A stretch of DNA of 53,557 bases from Nemertoderma westbladi (taxonomy: Eukaryota > Xenacoelomorpha > Nemertodermatida > Nemertodermatidae): positions 1 to 53,557 of the forward strand of contig JAUCBJ010004582.1 in NCBI GenBank assembly GCA_032718475.1, written 5' to 3'. Numbering within the stretch: the stretch's first letter is position 1; every line of letters starts with the position of its first letter. A program made the translations under genes and the position numbers. This document shows positions 46,234 to 53,557 of this stretch, one piece after another. The notes below the pieces were generated by a model. It worked only from the letters and a program-made list of their open reading frames with translations, was not told the DNA's origin and searched no databases.

Positions 46234-48053
46234 ACTATCTAGCTAGCTGGTTCTAATTTATATAAACTGAAACTTTCATATTTATATATTGGTGTGGTTC
46301 ACAGAATTTTCTTGAATATATATATATATATACTATACTATACTGGATTGCATAGAAATTTTGATTTTTTTGTCATTTATTTCAAACCTTGTTTTGTTGT
46401 GTTCCGATCTGTTTATTATCAGTATTAATTATTTAAAATAACCAAACATGTAGACCCATATAATATTTATTTCGAGCTTCTAATTAACAGTTGTATGTAC
46501 CGGTATCATAATATTATCTAATGTTTATAATTTATAATATTGATTTCGTGTATTAAATTTGTTTTGTCAATGTCAGAGTAATGATTGATTAATTAGGAAA
46601 GTCTTATTGTGGATCAAAAATGCCATTTTCTAGCTCCCTTATTACACTCATCGATGTAATAGTATATTCGAAAAAAAACCGTCAGTCAGACTATGCATAT
46701 TTGTTGATGCTTAGTATCAGTATATAACCGCACCATGCATGTAATAAGCAAAATATTATCAGGATAAAAATTTATAGAAAGTGGGAATATAATTATATAG
46801 GCCTGGCCTATTTGTTGTTCTTGAATAAATTTATATACGGTAATTTATATAGCATAATAATATAAAGTTATATAATATAAAATTACATAATATATATAGC
46901 ATTATAATAAATATAGTGTCTCATAATAACATAAAATGATATAATATATATATATATATAGTGAACACTGAATCTGAAATTAAACAAACACTGAAGTTAT
47001 TTAGCTCGATAACCAGTAATCTAAAACTTGAAAGTATACATTGTTTTCGCACATTTATATTTAATAATCCTAGAGGAAAAACGCCTAAAATAATTCCAAC
47101 AAGAGTTATTAGAAATTTCCAATTCAATAAAAATAATTCACACACAGCATTTACAGGAATCGTGTTAAAGAAATTGAGAATTGCGAAATCCACAGGCTCA
47201 AATCAATTTGGTGCACACCACCTCCTCCTTTTCAACCGTTTCTAATTGTCATTCTACGGCTAGCTGCGTATCAGTACCTATTGCGTGACTGACTGATTTT
47301 TTGGTTATAGAGTGACTACTGACTGTCTGAACATGTGACTACTAACCGTCTGACCATATGGTTTCCCTCAATTGGTAAAGTGATCGTTTATTGTTTTGGT
47401 TAGAAAAGCCTGCATCTCTCTCTAACCTTGTCCTTTCCCTCAATTGGTAAAGTGTCCGTGTATTGTTTTGGTTAGAAAAGGCTGCCTCTGAAACCTGCTC
47501 CTTTCCCTCAATTGGCTGATTAGTATACATATATTTATATATAAATATAAATAAAGTACCGGTATAAGTCTTTTCCCACGGGACAGGGAAAACACTATTT
47601 CCACTTTTTCCACACTATAAATGGGCAATTTTGAATAAAAAAACACAAATGGTGTTTGGCACAACAGCTGAATTTATAGGCATATATTATGTTGTAAACT
47701 GAAGCTGAATTAACAGGCGATCCGGAACCCGACAATGCAACTTAACTTACAGCCATTGTCTAGTGTCTAGTGGAGACATCATGGCCCTAAGTTTGATCCC
47801 AGGATGGAGGAGAAATGGCCGCATGCTTTTAATGCTGCAGCCTGGCACTACCATAGCACTTATAACCTTATTAACTGTTTGATAAATGGGAACTAAGGTA
47901 ACTGGGATACTATGCGGAAGGGTTTACTGTGGAATATCATACATGGTGAAAAGGCATTTCCGACGTTATTAACCAAAATATTCTACCTTAATTTATTCTT
48001 TATATATATATATGGTGACTCATAATGGTTTTATAGTCACTTGTAGTATATAT
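46234..48053. other. Intergenic region between Rho copies, first part
   Basis: AT-rich. The first 30 bases after the stop (to about 46262) still match copy 2, then similarity ends. (AT)n runs at 46315 and 46940. No gene seen apart from a short unsupported frame (46961-47245). Confidence 0.5.
47350..47515 (+). repeat. Dispersed repeat family R1, tandem pair
   Basis: Two head-to-tail units of about 75 bp: TTTCCCTCAATTGGTAAAGT, TTATTGTTTTGGTTAGAAAA, GCCTGC..CT..AACCT. Related copies at 42940 (+), 39390 (+) and 48705-48790 (-). Confidence 0.8.
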
Positions 48054-48532
48054 TAGTGTTTAAATAGGATCAGACTTATCGGAATTTCCGGGATCGGGAC
48101 CGGGATTGCCGCTCTCTAGATCCCGATTTTCGAGATCGGGATTGCAATTTTGAATAAAATTTTCGTAAAGTTTTCAGTTCGGTATATATTGCTGTGTTAA
48201 TAAAAGAACGTGTTTTTGGCAAAATTATATCACTTTATTTCGTACTGTTGAAATATTAGTAAGATACAATTATATTATAATTTAATTATAGTTGATTACT
48301 GGATGGTTTACAAACACCAGTAATCAGACAATTCGATATAATCAATACATTTATATTCTGGTTCAACTATATATCCATCGGATATTTAAAGAAATTTATT
48401 TAAAGAAATTTATTCTCTCTATCTATACTATTTATACTTCGGGATCCCGTTCCAAAAGTCTGTATGGGGACCGAGATTGCAAAATTCGCCGGGATCTCGG
48501 TTTTTCGGGAGCATGATCCCGTGTAAACACTA
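48054..48532. mobile_element. Candidate MITE with TAGTGTTTA ends
   Basis: Left end TAGTGTTTAAATAGGATCA and right end (complement) TAGTGTTTACACGGGATCA, about 480 bp apart. Flanks GTATATAT and GATTACAT are only a poor 8-bp match. The interior has repeated CGGGATCGGGA/GATCTCGG words near both ends. No protein. Confidence 0.5.
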
Positions 48533-48644
48533 GATTACATTAATTGTGTGTTTGGGATAATAAAAATTATTTTGAATACCGAAAATTATATAAATGATTT
48601 CAAATTTCAATAATAGCGCTGATTAATCTCTCAGAGCTAGAGAC

Positions 48645-48895
48645 AGGGGGGAAACTGGACGCAAATACCGCCACTTGGCGAGTTAATATCCCACCTCAAT
48701 GTTAAATTCTCAATTTAGGGAAAGGAGCAGGTTACAGTGGCACGTTATTTTAACCAAAACAATAAACTAAACACAATAGAACAGGTTACAGTTTTATTTT
48801 AGAGAATAATCAGCTGTTATATGCTTCGAATTTCCCTTGGAGGGGGTAGAATTTTTATGGCGTCCAGTTCCCCCCCCCCCCCCCCCCCCCCCCCC
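48645..48895 (-). repeat. Dispersed repeat family R1 with C26 tract
   Basis: Inverted match to 39297-39470. GCGTCCAGTT precedes C26 at 48870-48895, and the complementary form GGGGGGAAACTGGACGC lies at 48646-48662, so the word GCGTCCAGT next to a C run occurs in both directions within 250 bp. Confidence 0.75.
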
Positions 48896-49206
48896 TATCT
48901 GCAAAACTAATAACTTTTCTACGGCACGTCGCCATCGCTACACACTGACAATCACCACCCATATAGGCAAACTGTTTTGTAATGTGTTATGTAATGTTTT
49001 ATTATAAAATATTAATAAATAATATTGTTATTACTAAAAAGCTATACATCATGACCTAACTATCTACAGTACATATAAACAATTCAATTTGATCTTGTTT
49101 AATTATTTCATTTACATATAAAATTTATTTGATATTTTTCACGATACATTCTGGTTCTAGTTGATTATATGCTATCAATAAATATATTGGATGCGAATTC
49201 ATCTGA

Positions 49207-49791
<585 letters not shown>

Positions 49792-49819
49792 ACTATCTAG
49801 CTAGCTGGTTGTAATTTAT

Positions 49820-51336
49820 ATTATATATATACCGATAATGACTATTATTATATTTGGTGTGGACATCAGGACATAGGTGTCAATCTATATGCCAAAACAC
49901 AGTATTTCAGTTTTGAATCACTTCCGGAAAATATGAATAATTGTGTATCTTCGAAGCTATTAAATATAATATTGCATTTGAAATTCAAAAACCAGTTCTC
50001 ATTTACTTCGGAATTCAATATCTAAAATCATATTGTTTTAGGTGATGACTGACAGTGTATATCTGACAGTACATAACCACTAGACTGCATTTCCGGTCTA
50101 TAAATTATTGGCACTAAATATATTCACATGACCGCGTTACTCCATGTTATGCGATGATATATTGATCGTTATCAACTTTAATGCAACGCGATACGATTGC
50201 ATACATTATTCCGTACGCTCACATTTAGTCACATTAGGCCAATTCATATCGGAATGTACATACATAATCTTTCAATTGGGAAGTGAAATTATCGGAATTT
50301 TATAAGTGAAATACCTGGAACTGTAACTATCTTTTGACAGCCAGTTATAATCGTTTAGTTTCAAGACTTCAAGTTTTTTTATCAAAATTTACACAATTAA
50401 TGGATTACGCTGTTAAGGGTCTGAATAGTTCGAAATAAATTTACAAGACTTTTGAGATATATTGTAATATCTATCCCCTTAAAAATCTAAATAAACTTTT
50501 AAGTCGGGGTATAACGTCCCGTCCCCCCTTGTACCATTTTTAAAATGTGACGATCCATCAAAACTCAAAAATTATATTATATAATTTTTAATTAAATTTG
50601 TAATAAGCCATTTTGAATTTTATTAATTATAACTTAACTAATTAAAATCCGGTAATTACACAATATTATAACATTATAAAATGTCATTCCGAGATAATTG
50701 CCTGCCATTTTAAATTAAATATGACACGGAGGGGGAATACCCCCCCCCCCCCCATAGTTTTGGAATACTGTGTTTTGCTATGTAGCAACCTCACAACCTT
50801 TATTTAGGCTCAATTTAATGCTATACTGGTTTTCTTTTTTTTTTTGATTTGATACATTGATTTTCTACTACAACCCTCCTGAACTGTTAACCCAAACAGA
50901 CAATTGGATTTGGAGTTATATTATATTATCGCGAGGTATGTTGATGGCATAGGCAAACATACGTATTCATTCAATTGTAGCTTATAGTGGCTTGCTAATT
51001 AATATCTGTAATCGTTGCATGTTTCCTTATTTTATTGATTACATTGTGCCCTATTTATAATTCAATGATTTGATGATTTTGCGTACCGTACATGTTTGTT
51101 TCGTCAGTGTCGTTTGAAAGATTAACATTGCGTCTGCAATTTCGGCCATATTCCATTCCTGTTTTTCTTAAAATTGGTTTAGCCCTATTCCTATTATCTG
51201 CAATAGAAAGATTCATCTGTTTTATATTGAGTTCCGATGAATATTTAGTTATACGAGACCCATACGCCGGGTTCATTGTGTCAAGTACAATGCACACATC
51301 TCCAACCAGACACTATATAACATTGGAGGTGTCTCA
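49820..51336. other. Downstream region of Rho copy 2, no gene seen
   Basis: AT-rich. C14 at 50740-50753. No coding region or RNA gene recognised. Confidence 0.5.
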
Positions 51337-51348
51337 TTGGTTCCCCCA

Positions 51349-51630
51349 AGCTTGACACTAGAACAAAATCGCCTCCGCTTTGCAGGACATTGCTTTCGCC
51401 GTGAGGACCAGCCAGTGCATAATCTTGTACTTTGGCAGCCTCATGGAGTGAATAAGCATGGTGGACAGCCCATGACTTTCTTGAGTCGCATCTTAAAGGA
51501 CACTGGCCTTGAAGATGCGGATGATCTAGCAAATGTCATGGGTGATAGGGAGTTGTGGCGGTGCAATTTTGTTGACAAGCCGGCACAGCATTCTTAAAAA
51601 TGCAGCTGCGATGCAGCATGCCGATCCTAG
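51349..51630 (+). mobile_element. LINE ORF2 C-terminal fragment with 3' UTR
   Basis: Reads NRLRFAGHCFRREDQPVHNL, then GGQPMTFLSRILKDTGLE and VMGDRELWRC up to TAA near 51597. This is the familiar extreme C terminus of a large group of LINE reverse transcriptases. The 3' UTR (AGCATTCTTAAAAATGCAGC, GCATGCCGAT) links it to the copies at 38605 and 42801. Truncated at the 5' side, as usual for LINE copies. Confidence 0.8.
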
Positions 51631-51714
51631 ATAGAACTCATATTAGGTCAACACTTTACCAGCATTTCAGTACAGCAGTAAGGGTATTGGCTCTGCATGG
51701 GACGCGATAATATA

Positions 51715-52255
51715 TCTAATGGATAGTGGGGCATGTTGGCTCGGCTCGGGGCGCGAGCGCAATAGGGCATGTTGGCTCAGCTCGGGACGCGATCGCAGTA
51801 GGGCATGTTGGTTCAGCTCGGGACGCGAGAATAAATCTAATGGAGCGCAGGAGGGCGTGTTGGCTCAGCTCGGGTCGCGAGAATAGATATAATGGAGCGC
51901 AATAGGGCATGTTGGCTCGGGGCGCGAGAATCAGAATTGATCAAATTGAGTGTAGTAGGGCGTGTTGGCTCGGCTCGAGACGCGAGAATAGATCTAATGA
52001 AGCGCAGTAGGGCGTGTTGGCGCGGCTCAGGACGCGAGTGCAGTTAGGGCGTGTTGGCTCAGCTCGGGTCGCGAGAATAGATATAATGGAGCGCAATAGG
52101 GCATGTTGGCTCGGGGCGCGAGAATCAGAATAGATCAAATTGAGTGTAGTAGGGCGTGTTGGCTCAGCCCGGTACGCGAGAATATATCTAATGGAGCGCA
52201 GTAGGGGGTGCTTTCTCGGCTCGGGACGCCAGATTAAATCTTATGGAGCACAGTG
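51715..52255. repeat. Minisatellite, about 52-bp unit, about 11 copies
   Basis: Units contain AGTAGGGCGTGTTGGCTC, CTCGGGACGCGAGAAT and AGATCTAATGGAGCGC, with some shorter units of 35-40 bp. Spacing of GGGC(A/G)TGTTGG: about 51729, 51768, 51802, 51853, 51906, 51958, 52012, 52048, 52099 and 52151. Confidence 0.9.
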
Positions 52256-53557
52256 TTCCTAAATCGGACTGACCTGGTTATTGATAGTTAAATACAGTAT
52301 AATTTCGACCAAAGCATCTCGTTAAGTTGTTTACTACAGTAATTCAAATAAAACGAAATCCGCCAATAAATATTCGCAAATGCATTAAAGAAGGCCCATA
52401 GACCATTAAAAATGTATAAAAATATAGTCTGTTTGTGGTTTTTAATTTAATTTAAATTTTGAAACACTACTTTTTATTTTTGTTATTTTAAAAAAATATA
52501 TTGGATTTGCTGTGGTGCCAGTGTTCCCAAATGGGAACAGATCATTTTTGTGAGAACTATCAGGGAAAATCAGAATCTACAAAGTTTAAGTTCACTCGAT
52601 TTGAAACTGTTTTATGATTTAAAGTCGCAAATACTGTAGAAGATTTAAAATCAATGAAATTATTTCAAACATCAGAATTTATTATAGAATACTAATTGAA
52701 TACTCTAAGCAGTCAGTACTAACTGATATTATCTCAAAATTGAGCTGGAAGTGCAATGAGTTGCTCAGAGTTGCATTTCTTAGTCAAATTTGTAACTGAG
52801 TAATAGTGTAAACGCGTTATGTTGGTGTAATAAAACATGTTGGAGATATACAGTAGAAGGTTGTTACTTGGATTGGCATCCGTTCCTCCCTCCTTATCCG
52901 CATCCGTTCTCTCTGTCTGCGTTCCGCCCATCTCAGTTCCGCCCTTCTACTGTAATAAGTCTATGTATTCTCCGTATACGGCGTTGGCTCTTTAAAGCAA
53001 CTGGACAGAGGGGCTCTGCTCTGCATATACAAGTTGGTTGGAGGAATTGCAAATGTGATGAGAATTATTATAAGAGAACAATCATAAAAAGTTGTAAGAA
53101 AATAATAGAACCCAAAAGATCATACATAAGAAAATAATAATTGTTGCAATTTACTGTAATATAATAAATTATCATAATCAATATTTTAGCTTAATAAATT
53201 AAATATGTTGAAATCGGCTTGTATAGGCCTACTTTTCATTTGGTTACGCGTAGGTATCATTATAGGTAGGCCTATGATTGGTGATTGGTCTATGACTGAA
53301 CGTTCTTACAAATTACTTTACTTTAGTATTGCACTGTATTTGAGGAAGGTATTATACTGTAGTTGGAGAAAGGTGCGTCACACAAGTTACTTTGCTCTTA
53401 TCGTTAATACTGTAGGCCTATAGTGTTACATGGTGGGGACTACTGCATGCTTGCTCAAGGTTTAAAACCAAATAGCTTAACCCTATTATGGCGATTAATC
53501 CTCGCCTAGAGTTTTCCAACTGAATGACGTTATAAATCGTCAAAAAGTCAATGACAC
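52256..53557. other. Non-coding right end of window
   Basis: AT-rich; an 18-bp palindrome TGTTCCCA-AA-TGGGAACA lies at 52522-52539. No gene recognised; short frames here lack homology or coding signs. Confidence 0.5.

Noticed and set aside
46961-47245. 94-codon plus-strand frame between the Rho genes
   Set aside because: AT-rich, no domain, begins in an (AT)n run; no support for a real gene.
51055-51355. Overlapping frames of 80 to 87 codons on both strands before the LINE fragment
   Set aside because: No recognisable motif and no preserved continuation; probably chance or very decayed LINE sequence.

Overview
This window reads as nuclear DNA of an animal, probably a marine invertebrate. 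It holds two intact RhoA-type GTPase genes with animal-type sequence, APE-type LINEs, BEL/Pao LTR retrotransposons, tRNA-derived SINEs, hAT-like inverted-repeat elements and many minisatellites, and it shows no bacterial gene organisation. I cannot name the species. Non-coding DNA is AT-rich and carries many short words such as TAGGCCTA and ACCGGTA.

Layout. 0.46-3.86 kb is a broken LINE (LINE-A: endonuclease plus a reverse transcriptase whose catalytic core is deleted). 3.86-5.33 kb holds a BEL gag-protease fragment on the plus strand that abuts an unidentified coding fragment on the minus strand. 5.9-6.3 kb is a 65-bp tandem repeat, and 6.48-7.35 kb a frameshifted LINE ORF1p. 8.19-26.90 kb is one LINE (LINE-B) split by three insertions: two small non-autonomous inserts in the endonuclease, and BEL-1 in the reverse transcriptase. 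BEL-1 (12633-25191) has 1162-bp LTRs and a 5-bp target duplication. It keeps gag and protease, lacks RT and integrase, and carries an unrecognised ORF cluster before its 3' LTR.

27.0-36.4 kb is a second, older BEL (BEL-2) on the minus strand with gag, protease, RT, RNase H and integrase in several frames. Its RNase H is split by a 2.4-kb giant palindrome (29135-31532, 8-bp target duplication), whose left arm contains a SINE. 36.9-40.6 kb is a cluster of three minisatellites (18, 21 and 21 bp units) with a second SINE and a LINE 3' end between them. From 40.6 kb onward the DNA is mostly gene-poor, with MITE-like elements at 43.29-44.50 and 48.05-48.53 kb, dispersed repeats, a LINE 3' fragment and a minisatellite at 51.3-52.3 kb.

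The only host genes that look functional are two intronless Rho genes (45655-46233 and 49213-49791). They differ at 4 of 579 coding bases but have unrelated flanks. Everything else is mobile or satellite DNA, so the window is best read as a nested stratigraphy of insertions. Family names for the elements rest on protein motifs read by eye; no database search was possible.
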